6,372 nucleotides of DNA from Flavobacteriales bacterium (GTDB lineage: Bacteria; Bacteroidota; Bacteroidia; Flavobacteriales_F; PHOS-HE28). Positions 1-5,614 of the stretch are shown one piece after another. The translations under genes and the position numbers were made by a program. Every line of letters starts with the position of its first letter. Position 1 is the first letter of the stretch. A model generated the notes under the pieces. The model did not search any database. It was not told the origin of the DNA and saw nothing but the letters and a program-made list of their open reading frames with translations. Location of the stretch: the NCBI GenBank assembly GCA_016710965.1, contig JADJTW010000027.1, forward strand, positions 1 through 6,372. Reading direction: 5' to 3'.

Positions 1-651
1 ATCCAACCTCATCACAACTGAAGGAATTGAACCTCCATCCGGAACAACCGAAGGCAAGTCAGTGAACGAACCACACGATTCCGCTCCCTTGTGGAAGTAA
101 ATGAGGCGTGATGAGCCGTATGTCTGATCCCAGCCGTACGTGTAATAAGGCCCGCCGCAGCCTTCGATCACCCAACTGAGCCAACCATTCGCCTCGAAGT
201 AACAGGTGTCGGAAGGATACTGGAACCATGTGGTCCGGTCGCAACCTTCGGCCACCGTACCGATCGAATCGTGCATCGGAGGGCACAGGTATGCTCCGAT
301 GAATTGTGTTGCCGAATCCGCCAGGTCCGTGACCACGAGCGAATCCAGCGTATGCGAGATGGATGGTGGCGTGTTCGGAATATTCGAATACGCGAGCGTC
401 CAACGCTTGATGGTGTAGATGACCGTGTCAAGCCCTGGTGTGTCATATCTCGATAAGATGGTATCCGTTCGATAGACCGGCGGGTTGCTGGTCCACAAGT
501 CTCCGGTCTGGAACTTCGACTGGAACACATCGCCGGGCTGGAAGTCGAATACTTGTGCGTTGGAGAGAAATGACTGCCCGCTCGCGCTAGCACATGCAAG
601 TTGGATGAGTATGAGACCGCAACTCAGGCGAATGCACTCCATGCCCCTCAT
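1..651 (-). CDS. Secreted protein of unknown function, N-terminal part (3' end outside window)
   Basis: The minus strand is open from ATG at 651-649 to the window edge: 217 codons without a stop. The start is the first Met after an in-frame TAG upstream; a second ATG at 642-640 is an alternative. Residues 1-25 look like a signal peptide: short charged start, hydrophobic core LSCGLILIQLACASASG, likely cleavage before Gln26, as is common in Bacteroidota. C20 does not sit in a good lipobox because -3 is Gln. The mature part begins with a QVFDFQPGDVFQ stretch and is rich in Thr, Ser, Asp and aromatics. It holds five Cys (123, 137, 150, 165, 193) that could form disulfides outside the cytoplasm. 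I recognise no enzyme motif. The end near residue 217 (PSVVMRLD) resembles the stretch before a T9SS sorting domain, but that domain would lie outside the window. The role is unknown; that it is a real exported protein is fairly safe. Confidence 0.8.
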   Translation of the reverse strand, partial: MRGMECIRLSCGLILIQLACASASGQSFLSNAQVFDFQPGDVFQSKFQTGDLWTSNPPVYRTDTILSRYDTPGLDTVIYTIKRWTLAYSNIPNTPPSISHTLDSLVVTDLADSATQFIGAYLCPPMHDSIGTVAEGCDRTTWFQYPSDTCYFEANGWLSWVIEGCGGPYYTYGWDQTYGSSRLIYFHKGAESCGSFTDLPSVVPDGGSIPSVVMRLD

Positions 652-671
652 GACACGCAAGCTACTGATAA

Positions 672-815
672 CGATGCTCGGCTAGCGAGCAGCTGCTCGG
701 CCGCAGCCTCGATGTGTTCATCAGCCGCCTGCGCAAGTACCTGAAGCTCGATCCCAAGGTGCAGATCGTGAACGTGCATGGCGTGGGCTTCAAGATGGTG
801 GTGGACAGGGCGTGA
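672..815 (+). pseudogene. 3' remnant of an OmpR/PhoB-family response regulator
   Basis: The frame ending at TGA 813-815 encodes 47 residues, of which about 37 (from residue 10) read GRSLDVFISRLRKYLKLDPK followed by a VQIVNVHGVGFKMVV segment. This is the recognition helix and C-terminal beta hairpin of the winged-helix DNA-binding domain (Trans_reg_C) of two-component response regulators. In-frame TGA and TAA at 666-671 and no start codon mean the receiver domain and most of the DNA-binding domain are absent. Neither other plus-strand frame continues the homology upstream, so a single frameshift does not explain it. A 14-base palindrome (686-699) sits at the break. It is most likely a truncated gene end left by rearrangement; an assembly join is the alternative. 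The family call is strong despite the short length. No sensor kinase is nearby. Confidence 0.75.
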
Positions 816-972
816 GCGCGACCATGGGCACAAGGATCAACGCCCCAGCGCACAAGCCATGGTAGCGGCGAAACAGACCGGAGAAGTAGGATACGGCCCT
901 CCACTGCTGTCATCGAACCCTCGAAGCGGGAGACCATGCACGTGCTCAGTTGGCATGGGCTAACATTGCACC

Positions 973-2340
973 ATGTGGTCCTTTGTCGATCGGAGCGTTG
1001 CGCAGGTTGCTATCGTGCGGCAGCGCTACATGGGACCGCGCACATCGTTGGTGATCGGGAGCGTGCTCATCGGGCTGGTGGCCGCGTTGTGCGCCATCGC
1101 GCTCAAGAAAGGAGTACACTTCACCACCGGCTTCGCGAACCAGGCCCTGTTCAGCAGCCGCCATGTGTATCTCGTACTGCTCCTGCCATGCATCGGCATC
1201 CTCGGCTCGGTATGGATCACCCGGCTCTTCCTGCACGGCGACCTGGGCCGTGGGCTGCCGAACCTGCTCAAGGATGTGCATCTGAACGCAGCGGTGGTGC
1301 CCCGGCACAAGACCTGGTCGCAAGTGGTGACGAGCATTGTGACAATGGGCTTCGGCGGCTCCGCTGGTTTGGAGGCTCCGCTGGCCATCACCGGTGCGGC
1401 CATCGGCAGTAACACGGCGCGCTGGATGCGCTTCGGTGCTGCAGAACGGCTGCTGCTGCTTGCCAGCGGAACAGCGGCCGGTGTCGCGGCGATCTTCAAC
1501 GCACCGATCGCGGGTACCGTCTTCGCCCTGGAGATCGTGCTGGTGAACAACGCCCTGACGCTGGTGGTTCCGGTGCTCATCGCATCAGCATCTGCCACGC
1601 TGCTCTCTTCGCTCACCTATTTCGGGCAGCCCTTCGTGCTCATCACGGATTCATGGAGCGCGGCCGCGCTCCCCTTCTATGTGTTGCTGGCCTTCGCCAG
1701 TGCCGGGCTTTCCATGTACGTCATCCGCTTGTACCACCACACCGCCGATTTGATCGGCCGCATCACGAACGTGTGGAAGAAAGCCGTGGTCGGTTCGTTG
1801 GTATTGGGTGCGCTCATCTTCCTCTTCCCGCCATTGTTCGGTGAAGGCTACGACAGTGTGCGCCTGCTGCTCTCGCACGATGCCAGCGCGCTGGCGCTCT
1901 ATGCTCCCTTCCAACTGCCGCTGGGCGCGTGGAACATCGTGTGGCTGGCCGTGGGGCTCATGCTCTTCAAGGTGGTCGCGGCAAGCCTCACGATCCACGC
2001 CGGTGGCAACGGCGGCATGTTCGGCCCATCGCTCTTCATCGGCGCCATGCTCGGCTTCGCGTTCTCGCACACCGTGAACCTGCTCGGCATCACCCAACTG
2101 AACGAGGTGAATTTCACGGTGGTGGGCATGGCGGCCGTGCTCAGCGGCACCGTGCATGTGCCGCTCACGGCCATCTTCCTCATCGCTGAGATCACCGGCG
2201 GCTATGCGCTGTTCGTGCCGCTCATGATCACCGCATCCCTCGCCTTCCTCATCTCCAAATACCTGCACACCGATTCCATCTATGGCAAGGCGCCCAAACC
2301 GGCAGGAGCCAACGACCACCCAGGGGCTTGGGATTCCTGA
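973..2340 (+). CDS. CLC-family chloride channel/transporter
   Basis: A 455-residue integral membrane protein of the CLC family, which moves Cl- or related anions across the inner membrane as a channel or proton-coupled exchanger. CLC signatures appear in order: GRGLP (92-96, at the GSGIP position), GSAGLEAP (129-136, with E134 at the external gating glutamate), FNAPIAGTVFALE (175-187), GGMFGP (347-352, the GxFxP motif) and TGGYALFVP, with Y411 at the pore tyrosine. Many hydrophobic helices span residues 25-430. No C-terminal CBS domains follow; the protein ends in a short polar tail. Two key positions differ from E. coli ClcA: the inner Ser is Arg93, and the internal proton glutamate (E203 in ClcA) aligns with Ile188, so proton coupling cannot be assumed. 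The start at 973 gives a short cytosolic N-terminus; Met20 (1030) is an alternative. No Shine-Dalgarno is visible. It stands alone, with the next gene 205 bases away. Confidence 0.93.
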   Translation: MWSFVDRSVAQVAIVRQRYMGPRTSLVIGSVLIGLVAALCAIALKKGVHFTTGFANQALFSSRHVYLVLLLPCIGILGSVWITRLFLHGDLGRGLPNLLKDVHLNAAVVPRHKTWSQVVTSIVTMGFGGSAGLEAPLAITGAAIGSNTARWMRFGAAERLLLLASGTAAGVAAIFNAPIAGTVFALEIVLVNNALTLVVPVLIASASATLLSSLTYFGQPFVLITDSWSAAALPFYVLLAFASAGLSMYVIRLYHHTADLIGRITNVWKKAVVGSLVLGALIFLFPPLFGEGYDSVRLLLSHDASALALYAPFQLPLGAWNIVWLAVGLMLFKVVAASLTIHAGGNGGMFGPSLFIGAMLGFAFSHTVNLLGITQLNEVNFTVVGMAAVLSGTVHVPLTAIFLIAEITGGYALFVPLMITASLAFLISKYLHTDSIYGKAPKPAGANDHPGAWDS

Positions 2341-2456
2341 TGGCACCGACACGGGCAAGCTGGTTGACAGTTCCGGGCTCAAGGGCCGCAGGGGCCGCCG
2401 TGCTCGCTCACGTGGCGCAACACTGGAGCCTTCGGAGGTCTGCGTAAAGTGCGGTG

Positions 2457-2493
2457 CTCGCGGAAGACCTTGCGTGCGCTAAAGGTCCGCGAG
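2457..2493. terminator. Stem-loop after the CLC gene (possible terminator)
   Basis: CTCGCGGA (2457-2464) pairs with TCCGCGAG (2486-2493), and CCTT (2468-2471) with AAGG (2482-2485). This gives 12 pairs with a 3-base bulge and a 10-base loop. It lies about 115 bases after the CLC stop and 53 bases before the next start. No T-tract follows, so termination is an inference. Parts of it recur in other gaps: AAGGTCCGCG at 6247 and GAAGACC(T/C)TGCG at 3977. It may therefore be a repeat-family palindrome rather than a dedicated terminator. Confidence 0.4.
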
Positions 2494-2545
2494 GGCGGGG
2501 GGCCATGCGCCTTTCCTTCTACATTCGTTATCCAAACCCATCCTC

Positions 2546-3214
2546 ATGAAACAGCTCTTTACCCTTTCCTTCATCCTGCTCACTTGCGCAGGGGCCATGG
2601 GGCAATGCAGCAGCTCCATCCCGGCGAACGCCATTGTGATCTCCAGTTCAACAGCCGCCAACCATACGCAAAGCGGCGCGAACTTCTGGATCTGCAACAG
2701 CGCGTTCCAGCAGGTGTTCAGCGGCAGCAACAATAATTTCTGGGTGGAGCCCAATGGCTTCTTCAACGGCCCCACCGGCAACAACAACACCATCCGCTAC
2801 AAGGGCACCGTAGCCATGGGCATCTTCGGCAACAATAACGTTGTCTACTGCACATCGGCTTCGGCCATCTCCGACCAAGGGACGGGCACTACCATCAACA
2901 CGTGCGGGGCGAACGGTGTGGTGTTCAACTACGGCAGTGCTCCTGCGGCCCCCGGATGCGCGCCTGTTGGTGTTGAAGAAGCCGCGTTGGCCGAGATCAG
3001 CGTACGGTACGATCAGGCGCTGGATGTCCTGGTGGTGCAAGACCCCGCCGGACGCGTGCAGGAGATCCGCCTGTTCGATGGCGCGGGCCGACAAATGGCT
3101 CAACCTGTGGCCGCGCAACGATCCGCGCATTCGCTGGCGGGGCTTCCCGCAGGCGCGTATATCGTACAGCTCATGACAGCCGAAGGCAACCGTGTACACC
3201 GCTTCGTGAAGTAG
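2546..3214 (+). CDS. Small secreted protein with beta-helix-like Asn repeats and T9SS C-terminal sorting domain
   Basis: A 222-residue exported protein. Residues 1-19 form a clear signal peptide (MKQLFTLSFILLTCAGAMG), with cleavage expected before Gln20. Residues about 45-130 carry spaced Asn-rich turns: GSNNNFWVEPN, GPTGNNNTIRYKG, GIFGNNNVVY and GTGTTINTCGANG. This is typical of short parallel beta-helix or surface-repeat proteins in Bacteroidota. Residues about 141-222 match the T9SS type A domain: IRLFDGAGRQM, then LAGLPAGAYIVQL and a basic RFVK end. The usual first motif (YPNP) is replaced by SVRYDQALDVLVV, so the domain is slightly degenerate. By family knowledge the domain directs passage through the type IX secretion pore and surface attachment or release, after which it is removed. 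Cys at 21, 50, 102, 120 and 138 may form disulfides. The function of the passenger is unknown. The ATG at 2546 directly precedes the signal peptide. Confidence 0.85.
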   Translation: MKQLFTLSFILLTCAGAMGQCSSSIPANAIVISSSTAANHTQSGANFWICNSAFQQVFSGSNNNFWVEPNGFFNGPTGNNNTIRYKGTVAMGIFGNNNVVYCTSASAISDQGTGTTINTCGANGVVFNYGSAPAAPGCAPVGVEEAALAEISVRYDQALDVLVVQDPAGRVQEIRLFDGAGRQMAQPVAAQRSAHSLAGLPAGAYIVQLMTAEGNRVHRFVK

Positions 3215-3264
3215 ATCGCCAGCGCTGCGGTCCGCCGCTAAGGCCCCACAGCAATCCATTGCGC

Positions 3265-3284
3265 CCTCCGACCTAGGTCGGGGG
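3265..3284. terminator. Palindromic hairpin after the T9SS-protein gene
   Basis: A perfect 14-base palindrome CCGACCTAGGTCGG (3268-3281), extended by one T-G wobble and two C-G pairs, folds as an 8-pair stem with loop CTAG. It lies about 50 bases past the stop at 3214 and is followed by TTCGCTTAT, a weak T-rich run. A transcription terminator is the simplest reading. A site for a dimeric DNA-binding protein is possible. Confidence 0.45.
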
Positions 3285-3352
3285 TTCGCTTATCGGCCAC
3301 CGCCCTTGCTATTGCCGAACCCGGTTGCGCGGTGCTCTTGACGCCTGCAGGA

Positions 3353-3423
3353 CGGGTCTGTAACCGGATGACCACCCAAGAAGCCGACTTGAGACCACGG
3401 AGCGCAGGAGACTCCGGCGAAGG
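3353..3423 (+). repeat. Divergent repeat copy A (partner at 6146-6231)
   Basis: Three anchors occur in the same order here and at 6146-6231. They are CGGGTCTGT (3353 and 6146), TTGAGA followed closely by ACC (3389 and 6187), and GGAGACTCCGGCGAAGG (3407-3423), present at 6216-6231 with one T missing. Spacing between anchors differs slightly. Both copies lie after the 3' end of a gene. This suggests a dispersed, non-coding element of about 70-90 bases. Confidence 0.4.
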
Positions 3424-3436
3424 CCGGAGTCTCCTG
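3405..3436. terminator. Perfect 14-bp hairpin with GAAG tetraloop
   Basis: CAGGAGACTCCGGC (3405-3418) and GCCGGAGTCTCCTG (3423-3436) are exact reverse complements around a GAAG loop. It is the most stable structure in the window. No T-tract follows on either side, so it may be a bidirectional transcription barrier or a palindromic repeat unit. Its left arm and loop recur at 6216-6231, which favours a repeat family. Confidence 0.55.
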
Positions 3437-3490
3437 GCCCGGCGTTGCCAACCTCTATTCTCTCAGCGCGAGGGCCTGCTCGGAGTGCGT

Positions 3491-3632
3491 GGGGGGGGTG
3501 GCACCTGGCGGGGCTGGGGGCGGTGGGGGGTGTCAGGGGTGGTGGGTCTTGCGGTCGCGCTGCGGGGGGGGTCTCTGGTGCGCCGGGGGGGCTCGGGTGG
3601 GGGTGGCGGTAAGTCATCGACTAGGGGGGGGG
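3491..3632 (+). other. Extremely G-rich tract, potential G-quadruplex cluster
   Basis: The plus strand carries long G runs at 3491-3498 (8), 3510-3513, 3516-3520, 3525-3530, 3536-3539, 3564-3571 (8), 3585-3591 (7), 3599-3603 and 3624-3632 (9), all within about 140 bases. Coding regions here have no such runs. The spacing permits several G-quadruplexes on the plus strand. No convincing protein is encoded in any frame: the open frames are Gly/Pro/Arg-rich products of composition. Within the gene-free stretch 3215-4430, this segment is followed by unremarkable GC-rich sequence (3641-3950). Sequencing or assembly error in homopolymers is a serious alternative. Confidence 0.6.
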
Positions 3633-3954
3633 CGAAGTAACATGGTCAGGTCCTCACCACCAGCTTCCTTCGCCCGGTCCAGGCAGCTGCCATCGCTTGA
3701 GCTTGACCACCATGACGCCGGAGCTGCGGGGGTAGAACGCCGGGGCGGGGCCGGAGGTTTTGGGGGCCAGCTTCTGGCGAGGCGGGTACCCTTATGTATG
3801 CCGCGGTGCGGCGCCCCGTGGTCTTCCCCGCGTGCGGTGTGGGTGCGGGAGACGGTGGTGGGTCTCTGAATAGGCCAGGGGGTGTGCTTTTGATGTCTTG
3901 GCACAGGGATCCTGGCCCTTATAACGGGCAGGGGCCTTTAGCTGCCGACCCAAG

Positions 3955-3990
3955 ACCGCAGCGGTCTTCCGTCTTCGAAGACCCTGCGGT
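3955..3990. terminator. Two-part hairpin, repeat copy C
   Basis: ACCGCAG (3955-3961) pairs with CTGCGGT (3984-3990), and GGTCTTC (3963-3969) with GAAGACC (3977-3983). This gives 14 pairs, a one-base bulge (C3962) and a 7-base loop. It could terminate transcription entering from the left, before the metK promoter at 4104. Its right half (3969-3990) is nearly identical to the reverse complement of 6195-6216, so it is also a member of the dispersed repeats. Confidence 0.5.
3969..3990 (+). repeat. 22-base repeat, copy 1
   Basis: This 22-base segment starts CCGTCTTCG and ends ACCCTGCGGT. The reverse complement of 6195-6216 matches it at 20 of 22 positions, differing only at two bases (AA here, GG there). 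The two copies are inverted and bracket the metK-DUF3293 unit. Confidence 0.7.
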
Positions 3991-4053
3991 TCCAAACAGA
4001 CCTTGTGCGACGCGATCCCCGAGAAGGATATGATCGCGGAGGAGGCGGCGTAG
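3991..4053 (+). pseudogene. Possible 3' remnant of an unidentified gene
   Basis: Directly after the 3955-3990 repeat, a frame ending in TAG (4051-4053) reads SKQTLCDAIPEKDMIAEEAA. Its codons are almost all G/C-ending, as in the intact genes nearby, and the peptide looks like an ordinary acidic C-terminal helix. There is no usable upstream start: the frame is closed by TAA at 3922, and its earlier part runs through the hairpin. It may be the surviving end of the gene once located before metK, cut where the repeat now lies. The peptide is too short to assign a family, and chance is possible. Confidence 0.3.
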
Positions 4054-4103
4054 GCACGCAGGGCCTCACAACCACGACAGACCGCTGCGGGATTTGGGGA
4101 CAA

Positions 4104-4136
4104 TTTGCGGCGGTCTCGAAATGCTCTCTACATTTG
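4104..4136 (+). promoter_or_regulatory. Bacteroidota-type promoter for the metK leader
   Basis: TTTG (4104-4107) and TACATTTG (4129-4136) are separated by 21 bases. This matches the Bacteroidota housekeeping pattern (TTTG at -33, TAnnTTTG at -7), with the -7 box exact. Transcription would begin near 4140, which is where the 5' side of the leader stem (CGCATC) begins. That agreement supports both elements. Confidence 0.75.
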
Positions 4137-4138
4137 TA

Positions 4139-4212
4139 TCGCATCAAGAGTTCCTCCTCGCGAGATGAGGACACCAACCGGGTAACGACACCACGGTGGG
4201 CAAACGATGCGG
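4139..4212 (+). ncRNA. Structured metK leader, candidate SAM-binding riboswitch aptamer
   Basis: The outer stem CGCATC (4140-4145) pairs with GATGCG (4206-4211), with a T-G wobble outside it. Next comes ATCAAGAG (4143-4150), identical to the start of the conserved SAM-I core. An inner stem TCCTC/GAGGA (4152-4156/4167-4171) contains GATGA (4164-4168), reminiscent of the SAM-I kink-turn. A segment GGTAAC...CACGGTGGGCAAACG (4181-4206) then resembles GGCAACC...GGTGCCAA of the SAM-I clan. The element starts at the predicted transcription start and lies in front of metK, which makes SAM, so feedback by SAM is the expected logic. The inner stems do not fit canonical SAM-I neatly, so a SAM-I/IV variant or another class is possible. 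A leader regulated some other way cannot be excluded. Confidence 0.55.
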
Positions 4213-4280
4213 GCCAGGTGAGGTCAAAGAATGTCGAAGGAACTCACATATGGAATGACCGCAATGGACCGGGAGACCGG

Positions 4281-4375
4281 GACTCATGATGCTCTCGTAC
4301 GCACGACACGCATCATGGTCCATGGAGCCAGCCCCGCGCCGGGGTGGCTGATGCTCGCTTCCACCCATGATGGGT
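4281..4375 (+). promoter_or_regulatory. Competing hairpins in the metK leader (candidate expression platform)
   Basis: Three structures compete. First, GAC-CATGATGC (4281-4292, T4284 bulged) pairs with GCATCATGGTC (4310-4320), with TCGT/ACGA (4295-4298/4303-4306) stacked inside. Second, GCATC (4310-4314) pairs with GATGC (4350-4354), enclosing a 10-pair hairpin AGCCA-CCCCG / CGGGG-TGGCT (4326-4349). Third, CATCATGG (4311-4318) pairs with CCATGATG (4365-4372), which otherwise joins a small hairpin ACCCA/TGGGT (4363-4375). In addition, CGCATC (4309-4314) is identical to the 5' strand of the upstream aptamer stem, so it can pair with that stem's 3' strand (4206-4211). No T-tract follows, so control might be translational or Rho-dependent. 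Confidence 0.4.
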
Positions 4376-4430
4376 CGGGGGTTGGTCGCGCGTACGCACC
4401 GTACATGCAAAACCAACATCCTTCAAATTC

Positions 4431-5561
4431 ATGGAACAACAGCAGGCAGTACTGAACGGAGTCAATACCAGCTCCACGCTCTTCACGTCCGAATCCGTTT
4501 CCGAAGGCCATCCCGACAAGGTCGCGGATGCCATCGCAGACGCCATCCTCGATGCCTATGTCGCGCAAGACCCGGAAGCCCGCGTGGCTTGCGAAGTGCT
4601 CTGCAAGAGCAGTGATGTAGTGCTCGCCGGCGAGATCCGCTCCACCGCGCGCGTAGACCACGCCGCTATCGCGCGCGCAACCATCGGGCGCATCGGCTAC
4701 ACCGAACCGCAGAAGTCATTCAACGCGGACCGTGTGCGCATCACGGACCTGCTCGGCGGTCAATCAGACAACATCTCGGACGGCCTGGTCGCCAGCGGTG
4801 AGCTCGGCGCGGGCGACCAGGGACTGATGTTCGGATACGCCACCGACGAAACGCCGGAGCTGCTGCCATTGCCGCTGGTGCTGGCGCACCGGCTCACGCG
4901 CGCGCTCGCCGCACAACGCAAAAGCGGCGTGGTGCCCTGGTTGCGGCCCGATGCGAAAGCACAAGTGAGCGTGCGCTATGACGGTAGCATGCCCATGACC
5001 GTGGACACCGTGGTGGTGAGCACGCAACACGCGAAGGAGGTACCCGAAGAGGAGGTGCAACGCTGGTTGCAGCAGGTCTTCATTCCAGAGACGCTCGGCA
5101 CCTGGTGGCGCAACGGTATCGTCGTGCATGCCAACCCGGCGGGTGCTTTCGTAATCGGCGGCCCCGAAGGCGACTGCGGCGTGACCGGGCGCAAGATCAT
5201 CGTGGACAGCTACGGCGGGCGCGCGCGGCACGGTGGCGGGGCCTTCAGCGGCAAGGACGGCACCAAGGTGGACCGCAGCGCGGCCTACTTCGCCCGCTAC
5301 GTAGCGCGGCAACTGGTGCTGCGCGGGCTTGCGCACCAAGTGGAACTGCAGGTGTGCTATGCCATCGGTGTGGCACAACCCGTGGCCCTGCACGTGGACA
5401 CCTTCGGCACCGGAGATCCGGTCGCAGCGGAGCAATTCGCGCGGCAGTTCAACTACCGTCCCGCCGCCATCATCGAGCAATTGCAACTGCGCACACCGCT
5501 CTTCAGCAGCACCACCAACTACGGGCATTTCGGGAAGGCCGGACTGCCCTGGGAGAAGTGA
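4431..5561 (+). CDS. metK: S-adenosylmethionine synthase (methionine adenosyltransferase)
   Basis: A cytoplasmic enzyme that joins methionine and ATP to form S-adenosylmethionine, releasing phosphate and diphosphate. It supplies the cell's methyl donor and usually acts as a tetramer. The 376 residues carry the family hallmarks: LFTSESVSEGHPDK at the N-terminus (17-30), GAGDQGLMFGYA (126-137, first signature), GGPEGDCGVTGRKIIVDSYGG (243-263) and GGGAFSGKDGTKVDRSAAY (268-286, second signature with the phosphate-binding loop). It ends NYGHFGKAGLPWEK. It is close to the E. coli length (384), so it is full-length. The start at 4431 leaves about 15 residues before the conserved FTSES. No earlier in-frame start is attractive, and the upstream bases are A/C-rich without a Shine-Dalgarno. 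A long structured leader and a good promoter precede it; the DUF3293 gene follows 53 bases later and is probably co-transcribed. Confidence 0.97.
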   Translation: MEQQQAVLNGVNTSSTLFTSESVSEGHPDKVADAIADAILDAYVAQDPEARVACEVLCKSSDVVLAGEIRSTARVDHAAIARATIGRIGYTEPQKSFNADRVRITDLLGGQSDNISDGLVASGELGAGDQGLMFGYATDETPELLPLPLVLAHRLTRALAAQRKSGVVPWLRPDAKAQVSVRYDGSMPMTVDTVVVSTQHAKEVPEEEVQRWLQQVFIPETLGTWWRNGIVVHANPAGAFVIGGPEGDCGVTGRKIIVDSYGGRARHGGGAFSGKDGTKVDRSAAYFARYVARQLVLRGLAHQVELQVCYAIGVAQPVALHVDTFGTGDPVAAEQFARQFNYRPAAIIEQLQLRTPLFSSTTNYGHFGKAGLPWEK

Positions 5562-5614
5562 ACCAAACACCCGAACGCGTCCACTACCTTCCAACCCAAG
5601 CTGAACCAACGACA

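Noticed and set aside
59..599. Two other minus-strand open frames (59-403 and 168-599)
   Set aside because: They overlap the 1-651 gene in other frames. Only the 1-651 frame has a signal peptide and natural amino-acid composition.
686..699. 14-base palindrome CGAGCAGCTGCTCG as an operator
   Set aside because: It overlaps the response-regulator remnant coding sequence (EQLL codons), so coding sequence alone can explain it. No promoter is nearby.
961..968. TAACATTG just before the CLC start as a -7 promoter box
   Set aside because: It lies only 4 bases before the ATG, has one mismatch to TAnnTTTG, and no TTG lies at the right distance upstream.
1651..2382. 243-residue open frame on the minus strand
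   Set aside because: It is antisense to the clearly functional CLC gene. Its His/Glu/Arg-rich composition is typical of a shadow frame in GC-rich DNA.
2520..2527. TACATTCG before the T9SS gene as a promoter
   Set aside because: The spacing to the start is plausible, but it has one mismatch and no matching -33 element about 19-21 bases upstream.
3614..3904. 96-residue Pro/Arg-rich minus-strand frame
   Set aside because: Its low-complexity composition follows from the G-rich plus strand, with no recognisable motif.
3215..4100. tRNA, tmRNA, RNase P RNA or a CRISPR array in the gene-poor stretch
   Set aside because: I looked for the T-loop GTTCGA, tmRNA ends, the RNase P core and regularly spaced repeats, and found none.
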